DNA of 25,126 nt, from assembly GCA_035541775.1 (NCBI GenBank), contig DATKMP010000084.1, forward strand, positions 1-25,126. The letters run 5' to 3'. Both the position numbers and the translations under genes were made by a program. The DNA is from DATKMP01 sp035541775. GTDB taxonomy: Bacteria > Bacteroidota > Ignavibacteria > UBA10030. This document shows, in pieces, positions 7,045 through 14,830 of the stretch (positions are counted from its first letter, which is position 1; each line of letters begins with the position of its first letter). Under the pieces are notes generated by a model. The model had not been told where the DNA came from and did no database searches. It was given only the letters and a program-made list of their open reading frames with translations.

Positions 7045-8271
7045 TTACATCGTATAACCCGTCTCACCATGCTGGCTGAGATCGAGTCCTTCTTGTTCAT
7101 CTTCATCCGCCACGCGGATACCCATGGTTTTATCTAATACTTTCAAAATAATCCATGTCAGTGTGAATGAATAAACCACCGATACCAGCACACTTAACGC
7201 TTGTGCGCCGAGCAGCGATACGCTGCCAAAGATCAATCCATCGGCACCGGCAGCATTGATTGCCTTCGATGCAAAAATTCCTGTCGCTAATGCCCCAAAA
7301 ATTCCGCCAACACCATGCACACCAACGGTATCAAGCGAATCATCGTATCCGAGTTTGTTTTTCAGCGTGATACCATAATAACATACAAGACCAGCAGCAA
7401 ACCCGATAAGAAGTGCTGACAACGGCCCGACATAACCGGATGCAGGCGTGATGGCAACCAAACCTGCGACGCATCCAGATGCTGCGCCGAGCATGGTTGG
7501 TTTGCCGCGCATTTTCCATTCGATCAATGTCCATGAAAATGTTGCGCTTGCTGCGGCAATATGGGTCGCAAGAAATGCCGATGTTGCAAGTGCGCCGGAT
7601 GCGAGTGCACTGCCGCCGTTAAATCCGAACCAGCCGAACCACAGCAATGCTGCGCCCAGCACGGTCATCGTTAAGTTGTGCGGCGGCATGTGTTCATGCC
7701 CGTACCCGCGCCGCTTGCCGATGATGAATGCAGCGGCAAGAGCGGAAAGTCCAGAACTGATATGAACGACTAATCCTCCGGCAAAATCCAGAGCGCCCAG
7801 ATTTCTCATCCAGCCGCCGACACCCCACACCCAATGTGCAAGCGGTGCATACACAATGGTGGACCAGATGAAGAGAAACACGATGTAAGTTGAAAATTTA
7901 AATCGCTCTGCAAACGCACCGGTAATAAGCGCAGGAGTAATCACGGCAAACATCATTTGAAACGCCATGAATGCTTGGTGCGGAACGGTCGGCGCATAAT
8001 CAGGATTGGGCATTAATCCGACGCCATTCAAACCTGCCCATGAAAGATCGCCGATGAGATGATGCACATCGGGGCCGAAGGCAAGACTGTATCCGATCAA
8101 CACCCATTGAATGGTAACAACACCGAGTGCAATAAAACTTTGCATAATGGTTCCCAGCACATTTTTACGTCGCACCATGCCGCCGTAAAACAACGCCAGT
8201 CCTGGTGTCATGAGCATAACTAATGCAGTTGAAATAAGGAGCCATGTTGTGTCGCCAGTATCGATTCTCAT
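7045..8271 (-). CDS. amt: Ammonium transporter Amt
   Basis: A 408-residue channel-like ammonium transporter of the inner membrane with 11 expected helices. The twin pore histidines are H170 (VVHISSG) and H319 (VGVHGVGG). The external Phe gate is in FQMMF (F104/F108), and the conserved Asp is in LDFAGG (D162). The tail DEDEQEGLDLSQHGETGY is the typical cytoplasmic end that responds to PII. There is no cleaved signal peptide; the protein starts directly at helix 1. Its ATG overlaps the glnB stop by 4 bp (ATGA, 8268-8271), so the two are translationally coupled. Transcription comes from the glnB promoter. With GlnB, uptake should be shut when nitrogen is plentiful. Convergent with the CDF gene, with only 34 bp between and no clear terminator. 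Confidence 0.97.
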   Translation of the reverse strand: MRIDTGDTTWLLISTALVMLMTPGLALFYGGMVRRKNVLGTIMQSFIALGVVTIQWVLIGYSLAFGPDVHHLIGDLSWAGLNGVGLMPNPDYAPTVPHQAFMAFQMMFAVITPALITGAFAERFKFSTYIVFLFIWSTIVYAPLAHWVWGVGGWMRNLGALDFAGGLVVHISSGLSALAAAFIIGKRRGYGHEHMPPHNLTMTVLGAALLWFGWFGFNGGSALASGALATSAFLATHIAAASATFSWTLIEWKMRGKPTMLGAASGCVAGLVAITPASGYVGPLSALLIGFAAGLVCYYGITLKNKLGYDDSLDTVGVHGVGGIFGALATGIFASKAINAAGADGLIFGSVSLLGAQALSVLVSVVYSFTLTWIILKVLDKTMGIRVADEDEQEGLDLSQHGETGYTM

Positions 8272-8606
8272 AACGCACCTTCTCCTGCTTCTTCGGTTCT
8301 CACACGCACGGCATCGTCAACGGGAATGACGAAGATTTTTCCGTCGCCTACGTGTCCGGTTTTTGCCGATTTGACGATGGCAGAAATTGTTGCCTCGACC
8401 TGATGATCTGCAACGATAAGTTCAAGTTTTATTTTTGGAAGGAAATCGACTTTATATTCTGCACCGCGATACACTTCCGTATGCCCCTTTTGTCTTCCAA
8501 ACCCCTTGACTTCGGTGATCGTCATCCCTTTGACGCCGATCCCCAACAACGCTTCTCGCACATCGTCAACTTTGTGCGGACGAATAATGGCCTCGACTCT
8601 TTTCAT
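8268..8606 (-). CDS. glnB: PII nitrogen regulatory protein GlnB/GlnK
   Basis: A 112-residue PII signalling protein. It senses 2-oxoglutarate and ATP/ADP and plugs Amt. The T-loop has the uridylylation Tyr (Y51 in RGAEYKVDF). The start MKRVEAIIRPHKVDDVREAL and the nucleotide-binding segment KTGHVGDGKIFVIPVDDAVRVRT are full PII signatures. A clear AAGGAG lies upstream of the ATG at 8606. The gene is first in a glnB-amt operon, with the 4-bp overlap usual for PII/Amt pairs, so GlnK would also be a fair name. A perfect 9-bp dyad overlaps its predicted promoter and probably binds a regulator. I see no sigma-54 promoter (TGGCAC-N5-TTGC). Confidence 0.97.
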   Translation of the reverse strand: MKRVEAIIRPHKVDDVREALLGIGVKGMTITEVKGFGRQKGHTEVYRGAEYKVDFLPKIKLELIVADHQVEATISAIVKSAKTGHVGDGKIFVIPVDDAVRVRTEEAGEGAL

Positions 8607-8639
8607 TTTTCTCCTTGAAAAAAGATGTTTGTACTTTAT

Positions 8640-8673
8640 TTATTAAACTATACCGTCATATATGGTTTAATAA
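8640..8673. promoter_or_regulatory. Operator-like dyad over the glnB promoter
   Basis: Perfect inverted repeat TTATTAAAC (8640-8648) / GTTTAATAA (8665-8673) with 16 bp between, extended by a further three paired bases (ATA/TAT) after one mismatch. It covers the -7 box and the start region of the glnB promoter, a placing that suits a repressor. The regulator is unknown. Confidence 0.45.
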
Positions 8674-8700
8674 TATATGTAAAAAAGCCGAAATGTCAAA
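8670..8700 (-). promoter_or_regulatory. Predicted promoter of glnB-amt
   Basis: On the minus strand TTTG (8700-8697), 19 nt, then TATATTAT (8677-8670). The predicted start is near 8664, with a leader of about 58 nt. Confidence 0.4.
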
Positions 8701-8837
8701 ATAATTATTTTATAGAAATGTAGAGGGCGATTGTTTCTCTACGGTTTTTACCATGACACGCAGAATTCGATAATCACCGGACCATTCCTTTTTTATTGTT
8801 CAATAAATAACATGACATAAAATTTAGAGTCAAAATT

Positions 8838-11800
8838 TTATTCTTTAATCCAGACTGTATGGCCGGTATAAAGGACCTCTTTGCGCGGCCGCTTCTCGAT
8901 TGCAATGCCATCGCCGGAATTTTCGTGAACGAACACGACGGCAATTTTTCGTTTCTCGATCATGCCGGCGAATGCCCCTTCGCGCGTACCGATAATGAAC
9001 GTCTTTGTTTTTTCGTTCCATGAAAATGGAATCATGGAATAGGCGCCATGCTCGTAATGAAAATTATCGTTTTCATCTTCGTATAATGCGAAGGAACCGT
9101 CTGCCCCCGGATACACGCGCACTTCAAGCATGCCGTTTGTTTTTTCTTCTGCATATTGAATGAAAGGGCCCATCGGAACAATGGAACCTGCTTTCACAAA
9201 GAGCGGAAGTGTTTCTAACGGAGCAGCTGTTTCAATTGTTTGATCCGGCGCATAGGTTTTTCCCGTCCAGAAATCAATCCAGCCGCCGGAAGTTTTTGGC
9301 AGGTACACTTTTCTCGATATTGCATGCTGCTCGACAACGGGAGCAACTAAGAATGCATTGCCGAACATAAATTGATCGGTGATATTGTACACTTTTGGAT
9401 CGGTTCTAAAATCCATCACTAACGGACGATAGATCGTATAATTGTCCAACGTAACTTTGGCGCCAAGCGAATAGATATACGGCATCAACCGGTAACGGAG
9501 ATTTGTGTACTTCGTCAGAAGTGCAACAGTAGTGCTGTCGTAATTCCAGAATTCCGTATTTCTGCATCCGTGTACACGGAGGATCGGCAAAAATGTTCCG
9601 TACTGGTACCAGCGCACGAGCAATTCGGGATATTCCGGCGAGTCGACAAATTTATAGGGAACAAAACCGCCGATATCCACGGTCCAGTACGGCAATCCGG
9701 TTATGCAGTAATTCAATCCTGCAGGAATTTCTTTTCGGTACGTATCCCAATCCGGGCTTACGTCGCCATTCCAAGTTGTCGCTGCATATCGTTGCTGACC
9801 AACGAAAGATGATCGCGTTAAAATATACGGCCGCTTGTCGCTGCCGGTGGAACGCTGTCCTTCGTACACTCCTTTCTTCGACATAAACGGATACGCATTC
9901 AAATACCGATTGCCGGTTCCCAGCGCCGTATGCGCTTTGGAAAAATCATACCCCCATTCCGGTTCCGATGCATCCATCCACCAGCCGTCGAAGCCGAGCT
10001 TGAAGAGCCGGTCGTTCATAAAATGCCAGAATAATTTTCGTGCTTCGGGATTGAACGGATCGTACGCTGCATTCGGCGCTTCATTCGGCATTGCCACGCC
10101 TTCGGTGCTTCGGCTCCATGTTTCCTGCAAGCCGAGTAAATATCCTTTTGTGTTCATGCTGTCATACAAATCAACGCCTTTGTTAAGCCGCGGCCACACC
10201 GAAATAATCGTGTGAGCATGTTGCTCGTGGATATGATCGACCATCGCTTTGGGATTTGAATAACGAGCCGTGTCGAACCGATGCGAGCCCCACAAATTAT
10301 CGGGAAACAACGGCCAATAATCGGCATCCTGCACAACGACATCGAGCGGTATTTTTCGCGAACGGTACCCGTCGATGATGTTCTGAATACTTGTCTGTGT
10401 CTTCCAGCCGTAATGACTCATAAATAATCCGTACGCCCATTTGGGATACAGCGGTGCTTTCCCCGTTATCGTCCTGACACCCGAAACCACTTGATCCGGT
10501 TCCGGCCCATAAATAAAATAATAGTTGATTGCGTCAGCGATATGCGATTTGAACGACATCTGTCCCGCCATCTTCGGCGCCCTGCAGGAAAGCGCAAGCT
10601 GGCTCAAAAAATGATTATCCGTTTTTGTCGATTCACCTGTCCACGATAACCGTGCGGAAGCTCCGCCGCCATTTTGATAATATTCAATCTTAATGTCGTA
10701 CGTTTTTCCCGAATCAAGATCCATCATATAGTTATCAATCTCCGACGAACGGTCTCTCCAGCTATCGACAACTTTTTTTCCATTGAGGTACATACGGACG
10801 CCGTCGTCGGTTGCGACATCAATCGATGCATTCTTGATCGTTACGGACGGAATCAGTGTTCCCGTCCACCGGACGGAATATTCTTCTACTTTAAATCCCT
10901 TCAGCGGAGGAGCGCTGCTCCAATCAAAATCAATCACGGAATCGATACGCACAAACGCTGGTGTGCCTTGCAAGTTCATATTGGAAAAATATTCGCCTTT
11001 CAAGCCATGTGCGGCCGTACTATCGCTGGCAGGAATTAAAAATTTTGAGCTGATGACAGGATGAATCTGTTTTGCCAGATTTTTAATGTTGATGGAATAG
11101 GTTTTACCTGCTTCAAGGTTTGTGCTCATGACCGAAGGCGAATAGCCAACGCCAGCAACAAGGCGGAAAATTGTTATTCCGTTCAAGGTCACTTCCATCG
11201 GCACGGAACCGGGCCGGTCGAGAACGAAGGTATATATCCCCGAAACATCGGGCGTAAATTCTGTACCGACATTGTTTTCGTCGATGTTATGCAGCTCGAT
11301 GCTTTTTGTTTCCGGATTGAATTCTGTGAATGAATAATTATCCCAGAACAATCCGTATCCTTTGTTTGAAACGATCACCGGACTTGCAATCGCGGTATTT
11401 TGCTGCTTCATCCGCATGTGGGCGTTTTTCCAATTCATCACATCGAATTGATACTGGCCAAGCCCGAAGATTGCTTCATCCTCCGGCGACGTGAACATTT
11501 GTTCCACGACCCATGCGGTATCGCCTGGAGAATTCGCGTTCTCAAATATTCTTCCGCCTTTTTGTTCGGCGAGGAGAAGATGGCCGTTCGTATCGAAAAA
11601 TGTTATCGCACCGTCGGCTTTGGCAATCTTGACAACGATCTTCGATGTCTTCAGTATATACTCGGCCGTTGATTCTTTCAAAACAAATTTTCCCGTCGGT
11701 TTAAAATTATCTACTTCCGACAAACTTTTTCTCCACGGAAGTTCTTTGGTCGGCGAGGCGATCACTTGCACAAGGGCTTCGGATAGTACACGGAGTTTCA

Positions 11801-11921
11801 GCAACCGATTCGAGAGTTCAAAAACAACGCCGTCTATTTTTTTTGAACAATGTTGAATTTGTGCTTGCATTGCTGACGCGGAAACGATGATACAGATTCC
11901 TATGAGAACAACCTTCTTCAT
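8838..11921 (-). CDS. Secreted glycoside hydrolase family 31, probable alpha-xylosidase, with PA14 insert
   Basis: A 1027-residue exported retaining glycosidase. Numbering here is from the ATG at 11921. A signal peptide (MKKVVLIGICIIVSASAMQA) starts it. The family 31 N-terminal sandwich is interrupted by a small sandwich at about 219-291 and by a PA14 domain at about 305-435 (GLKGEYFSNMNLQG, then ATDDGVRMYLNGKKVVDSW). The catalytic barrel carries the nucleophile in WWMDASEPEW (D650) and the acid/base in WNGDVSPDW (D720). C-terminal beta domains follow. GH31 with a PA14 insert is the design of xyloglucan alpha-xylosidases such as Cellvibrio Xyl31A, so I infer alpha-xylosidase, though alpha-glucosidase remains possible. 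The ATG at 11921 has AAAGGAAA upstream and gives a clean signal peptide; the ATG six codons earlier does not. No SusC/SusD or other glycosidase is nearby. Confidence 0.92.
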   Translation of the reverse strand: MKKVVLIGICIIVSASAMQAQIQHCSKKIDGVVFELSNRLLKLRVLSEALVQVIASPTKELPWRKSLSEVDNFKPTGKFVLKESTAEYILKTSKIVVKIAKADGAITFFDTNGHLLLAEQKGGRIFENANSPGDTAWVVEQMFTSPEDEAIFGLGQYQFDVMNWKNAHMRMKQQNTAIASPVIVSNKGYGLFWDNYSFTEFNPETKSIELHNIDENNVGTEFTPDVSGIYTFVLDRPGSVPMEVTLNGITIFRLVAGVGYSPSVMSTNLEAGKTYSINIKNLAKQIHPVISSKFLIPASDSTAAHGLKGEYFSNMNLQGTPAFVRIDSVIDFDWSSAPPLKGFKVEEYSVRWTGTLIPSVTIKNASIDVATDDGVRMYLNGKKVVDSWRDRSSEIDNYMMDLDSGKTYDIKIEYYQNGGGASARLSWTGESTKTDNHFLSQLALSCRAPKMAGQMSFKSHIADAINYYFIYGPEPDQVVSGVRTITGKAPLYPKWAYGLFMSHYGWKTQTSIQNIIDGYRSRKIPLDVVVQDADYWPLFPDNLWGSHRFDTARYSNPKAMVDHIHEQHAHTIISVWPRLNKGVDLYDSMNTKGYLLGLQETWSRSTEGVAMPNEAPNAAYDPFNPEARKLFWHFMNDRLFKLGFDGWWMDASEPEWGYDFSKAHTALGTGNRYLNAYPFMSKKGVYEGQRSTGSDKRPYILTRSSFVGQQRYAATTWNGDVSPDWDTYRKEIPAGLNYCITGLPYWTVDIGGFVPYKFVDSPEYPELLVRWYQYGTFLPILRVHGCRNTEFWNYDSTTVALLTKYTNLRYRLMPYIYSLGAKVTLDNYTIYRPLVMDFRTDPKVYNITDQFMFGNAFLVAPVVEQHAISRKVYLPKTSGGWIDFWTGKTYAPDQTIETAAPLETLPLFVKAGSIVPMGPFIQYAEEKTNGMLEVRVYPGADGSFALYEDENDNFHYEHGAYSMIPFSWNEKTKTFIIGTREGAFAGMIEKRKIAVVFVHENSGDGIAIEKRPRKEVLYTGHTVWIKE

Positions 11922-11953
11922 TTTTTTTCCTTTAGCCAAAAGATAAAACAGCG

Positions 11954-11977
11954 TATCGGTATAAACAGAATCCGATA
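11954..11977. promoter_or_regulatory. Operator-like dyad at the GH31 start site
   Basis: TATCGG (11954-11959) / CCGATA (11972-11977), 12 bp apart, with a third partial copy TATCGA at 11991-11996. The dyad covers about +1 to +24 of the predicted transcript, as a repressor site would. Confidence 0.35.
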
Positions 11978-11984
11978 AGGGGTT

Positions 11985-12015
11985 ATATAGTATCGAATGT
12001 CTTTTTGATATTCAA
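11985..12015 (-). promoter_or_regulatory. Predicted promoter of the GH31 gene
   Basis: On the minus strand TTG (12015-12013), 20 nt, then TACTATAT (11992-11985). The -7 box is a poor match, but the spacing equals that of the other promoters. The start would be near 11978. Confidence 0.3.
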
Positions 12016-12074
12016 GCAATGATTACCATAATATGATTTTTGTTTTTGGGTTGAATAGAGAGGAGCGATGTAAG

Positions 12075-12101
12075 AAGTGAAAAATTTTCTAAGTGAAAAA
12101 T
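12075..12101. repeat. 11-bp direct repeat upstream of the GH31 gene
   Basis: AAGTGAAAAAT occurs at 12075-12085 and at 12091-12101, 16 bp apart start to start. It lies in the 270-bp gap between the batE stop and the GH31 start, above the GH31 promoter. It could be paired activator sites or chance in AT-rich DNA. Confidence 0.35.
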
Positions 12102-12191
12102 CATGGAATGGGTGGTTTGAGCAGCGTTTTTGTCACTGCTCACCAATAAGAAGAAAAAAAGTTCGAATAGGAATATTTCTAGATCCGGCGG

Positions 12192-12977
12192 TTAAATTTT
12201 TTCGCACTGTTCGGCAAGCAGCCAACCCACCTTGCCGTCGGCAAGTGTAATTTTGACCCAATCGCCAACTGCATCAGTCAATTTTACTTTCAGGCCTTCG
12301 TGAATCACGAAGGCATCGACACTGCGCGCATCCGGCGAAGATTTTGCGGTTACCACTTGTGCGGTGATGATTGCTTGATCCGATGAAGTATCCTGCAGCG
12401 ATTGAATGCCAAGCATGGCGCCCCACAGAACGACGGAAATAAAAACGATCAGCAAGGCAATGCGCATTGCGCGGACAAGTTCCACGGAACGCACAAGAGC
12501 AATGCCAGCAAGAATGCCAAACAGCACCATCCAGCTTGCAAGAAAAAATCCGCGAACCACAACAGGAGCAACCAACGAAGCGACGGTTCGCATCCATTGA
12601 ATAAGAAATAAATCCGGCACCGGTTCTATGCGGTCGGGCGTTTTAAGATAGAGGAGTCTCAAATTATGTTCGATGTCGGCATCATGCGGCCGCAGGCGTG
12701 CCGCACGCTCGAAAGCAATGATGGCGGGCGCTAATTTGCCGCATCGATAATATGAATCGCCTAAATTATAATAGACATCGGCGTTCACAAAACCCTGCTG
12801 CAAAATACTGTCGTAATTTTTTGCCGCATCCTGAAAATTGCCGGCGCGGTACAGATCGTTGGCTTGAAAAAATAGTGTGTCCGGAGCTTGCGCATGCAAC
12901 GAATTCATTCCCGAAAACAGCAACATCAAACAGAAAATAAATCCGGCAGTGTATAGGGACCGAAGATTCTGTTTCAT
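12192..12977 (-). CDS. batE: BatE: TPR and SH3-like membrane protein, last gene of the bat operon
   Basis: A 261-residue membrane protein. A signal peptide or first helix covers residues 1-30 (ends SLHAQ). TPR repeats follow at about 34-105 (ANDLYRAGNFQDAAKNYDSI, then DVYYNLGDSYYRCGKLAPAI). Two hydrophobic helices lie between about 130 and 190, and a bacterial SH3-like domain ends it (DGKVGWLLAEQCE). This is the BatE layout. It should sit in the inner membrane with TPR and SH3 parts outside, binding partners of the Bat complex or cell wall. The ATG overlaps the batD stop by 4 bp (ATGA), so translation is coupled. No clear terminator follows. Bat genes were linked to oxygen tolerance in Bacteroides; the biochemical role is still unclear. 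Confidence 0.85.
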   Translation of the reverse strand: MKQNLRSLYTAGFIFCLMLLFSGMNSLHAQAPDTLFFQANDLYRAGNFQDAAKNYDSILQQGFVNADVYYNLGDSYYRCGKLAPAIIAFERAARLRPHDADIEHNLRLLYLKTPDRIEPVPDLFLIQWMRTVASLVAPVVVRGFFLASWMVLFGILAGIALVRSVELVRAMRIALLIVFISVVLWGAMLGIQSLQDTSSDQAIITAQVVTAKSSPDARSVDAFVIHEGLKVKLTDAVGDWVKITLADGKVGWLLAEQCEKI

Positions 12978-14809
12978 ATCTTCATCTTCTTTCCGAACGA
13001 TCGCTCGATGCCGTTGATAGCATTTGCGGCCAGATCGATCAATTCTTTGCGTGCTTCGGCAGTATCGGTGCCGGGAGCGTAGCGAGAAAATTCTGCGCGC
13101 TCGGTACAGGTTTTCAATATTTGCAACACTTCATCAGAAACGCCATGCCGTTGCAATCGTTCGATTGCCTGCTCCATTGCAAAGTTCGCTTTGGAAATTC
13201 GGAGTTTGTGTTCAAGATATTCCGAGAGCGCTTTCAAAATTTCTGCATTATAACTTTCTGCGTTGCCCTGTTCCAGCAGCAGTTTGGCTTTCTTCAATCG
13301 TTTTGTCGCTTCGCGTCCTGCGGTTTCGAACAACAGCTTCGGCATGTCGCCGTAAATTTTTTCCATTCGGCGGCGATACACCCACGCGCCGATAAACATA
13401 CATGGCGCAAATATCAATCCCGCAAAAAACCAGAAGTGCGATGCAGTATCTTCCGCTCGCTCTAGTCTTCCTGCAGCAAGTTTGATGAAACGAATGTCTT
13501 CGCCTAACAATTGCACGTCTTCTTTTGCTGCGATACTTGTTCCGGAGGATGAAAAATCTTTTCCGGGCAAAATGGTGAATTCAAATTTTGGAGACCGGAG
13601 CGTGACGTATGCTCTTCGAGCGAGATCGTAATACACAAACGACACGGGTTCGATCGAACGCTGACCGGCATTGCGGGGAATGAGCAAGTACTCGGCAGTT
13701 TTTTTGCCGTGAATGATGCCGCCGTCGCGAGAAATTTCTTCTGTGATTTTCGGGTCGTACGATTCGATATCGGCCGGAAGCAGCAATTTCGGTACTGTCG
13801 CTAATTTGATATTACCGGAACCTGCAATTACCATCCGCAAGGTGATGGGATCTCCCGCCTTGACACTTTTTTTATCGGCGCTCGCGCTAAACGTAAATTG
13901 TCCGATGACGCCGGAATATCCCGCCGGGGCATTAGAAGGTATCGATTCGACAGCAATAGTGATGGGATTAGATTTAATATTCACATTTACGTTTTGCACT
14001 TGCTGGAAAAACGGATCGTTAAAGAACGCATCGAACGGATCGTTAGACCTTCGCTTCGATTGCATCTGCACGCCGCACTGAACTTCCAACGGCGCAATTT
14101 TTAAATTGCCTGCCTGTGTGGCAAACAGCGCCGTTTTCTTAATCGTGAACACGCGGTACTGTTTGCCGTTCACAGTCTCCGTCGTTTGCTGTGGCTGGTG
14201 GGGCATATCGAAATCTTCGCTCCAGAATCCGTCGAACGTCGGTGCTTTGGTCAGATTGAAACTGGTGACCGAGACACGCGTGTATAACTTGAAGACAACG
14301 GTAACCTGTTCACCCTGCGGCACGCGCGATTTATCGCACACCGCTTTGAGAAATAAATTATCACCGACATTGACATTACTGCCAGATTGATCCTGCTGCT
14401 GATTTTTCTGCTGCGGCTTTGCCTGCGAAACGTCGATCGCAACTGCCTGCGTGGAGAGTGTTTTTCCTTGATACTGAATACTTGCCGAATTGATCGTAAA
14501 TTTTCCAGTCTGCTGCGCATACAATACAAACGTGTACGATACCGAACCGGAGATGCTGCCGTTCACGATTTGCATGCTCGTGGATTGACTTGGGCCGGAC
14601 ATGACGATCAGCGAGCCGAAATTCGGCGCTTTGAAATTGCTGACACCGTTCACATCGCCGCCAGAGAACGTGAACGTTACCTGAAATTGTTCATGCACGC
14701 CGACGTGATTCGGATCGACCGAGACCGTGAATGAACCGGTTTGCGCCCCTGCCATCGATACGGCAATCGCTAAGGTTATCACGATAGTATAGAATCGTTT
14801 CGTCTTCAT
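12974..14809 (-). CDS. batD: BatD: oxygen-tolerance family membrane protein
   Basis: A 611-residue protein. The signal peptide is at 1-22 (AVSMAGAQ). Repeated beta-sandwich domains begin SFTVSVDPNHVGVHEQFQVT, which is the standard BatD opening, and run to about 440. A linker rich in Gln (KPQQKNQQQDQSG) lies at about 130-145. One transmembrane helix follows at about 460-480 (FWFFAGLIFAPCMFIGAWVY), then a charged helical cytoplasmic tail. It lies between the batB-batC fusion (21 bp upstream) and batE (4-bp overlap). Only one in-frame start is possible, since an in-frame TAA stands five codons upstream; the AAAGG there is too close to be a good ribosome site, so coupling to the upstream gene is likely. 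BatD is thought to be the large periplasmic partner of the vWA proteins BatA and BatB. Confidence 0.88.
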   Translation of the reverse strand: MKTKRFYTIVITLAIAVSMAGAQTGSFTVSVDPNHVGVHEQFQVTFTFSGGDVNGVSNFKAPNFGSLIVMSGPSQSTSMQIVNGSISGSVSYTFVLYAQQTGKFTINSASIQYQGKTLSTQAVAIDVSQAKPQQKNQQQDQSGSNVNVGDNLFLKAVCDKSRVPQGEQVTVVFKLYTRVSVTSFNLTKAPTFDGFWSEDFDMPHQPQQTTETVNGKQYRVFTIKKTALFATQAGNLKIAPLEVQCGVQMQSKRRSNDPFDAFFNDPFFQQVQNVNVNIKSNPITIAVESIPSNAPAGYSGVIGQFTFSASADKKSVKAGDPITLRMVIAGSGNIKLATVPKLLLPADIESYDPKITEEISRDGGIIHGKKTAEYLLIPRNAGQRSIEPVSFVYYDLARRAYVTLRSPKFEFTILPGKDFSSSGTSIAAKEDVQLLGEDIRFIKLAAGRLERAEDTASHFWFFAGLIFAPCMFIGAWVYRRRMEKIYGDMPKLLFETAGREATKRLKKAKLLLEQGNAESYNAEILKALSEYLEHKLRISKANFAMEQAIERLQRHGVSDEVLQILKTCTERAEFSRYAPGTDTAEARKELIDLAANAINGIERSFGKKMKI

Positions 14810-14830
14810 CCTTTGTTCAGATTATAAAAG

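Noticed and set aside
8698..8711. 14-bp palindrome AAAATAATTATTTT near the glnB promoter
   Set aside because: A/T only and beside the -33 box; expected often in such DNA. The nearby TTATTAAAC dyad is better placed.
8720..8742. GTAGAG/CTCTAC hairpin between glnB and the GH31 gene
   Set aside because: Possible weak terminator for GH31, but no proper T-run follows on the minus strand.
8817..8841. Perfect 9-bp A/T inverted repeat ATAAAATTT/AAATTTTAT over the GH31 stop codon
   Set aside because: Too weak a stem, no T-run after it on the minus strand; could be chance in AT-rich DNA, so not called a terminator.
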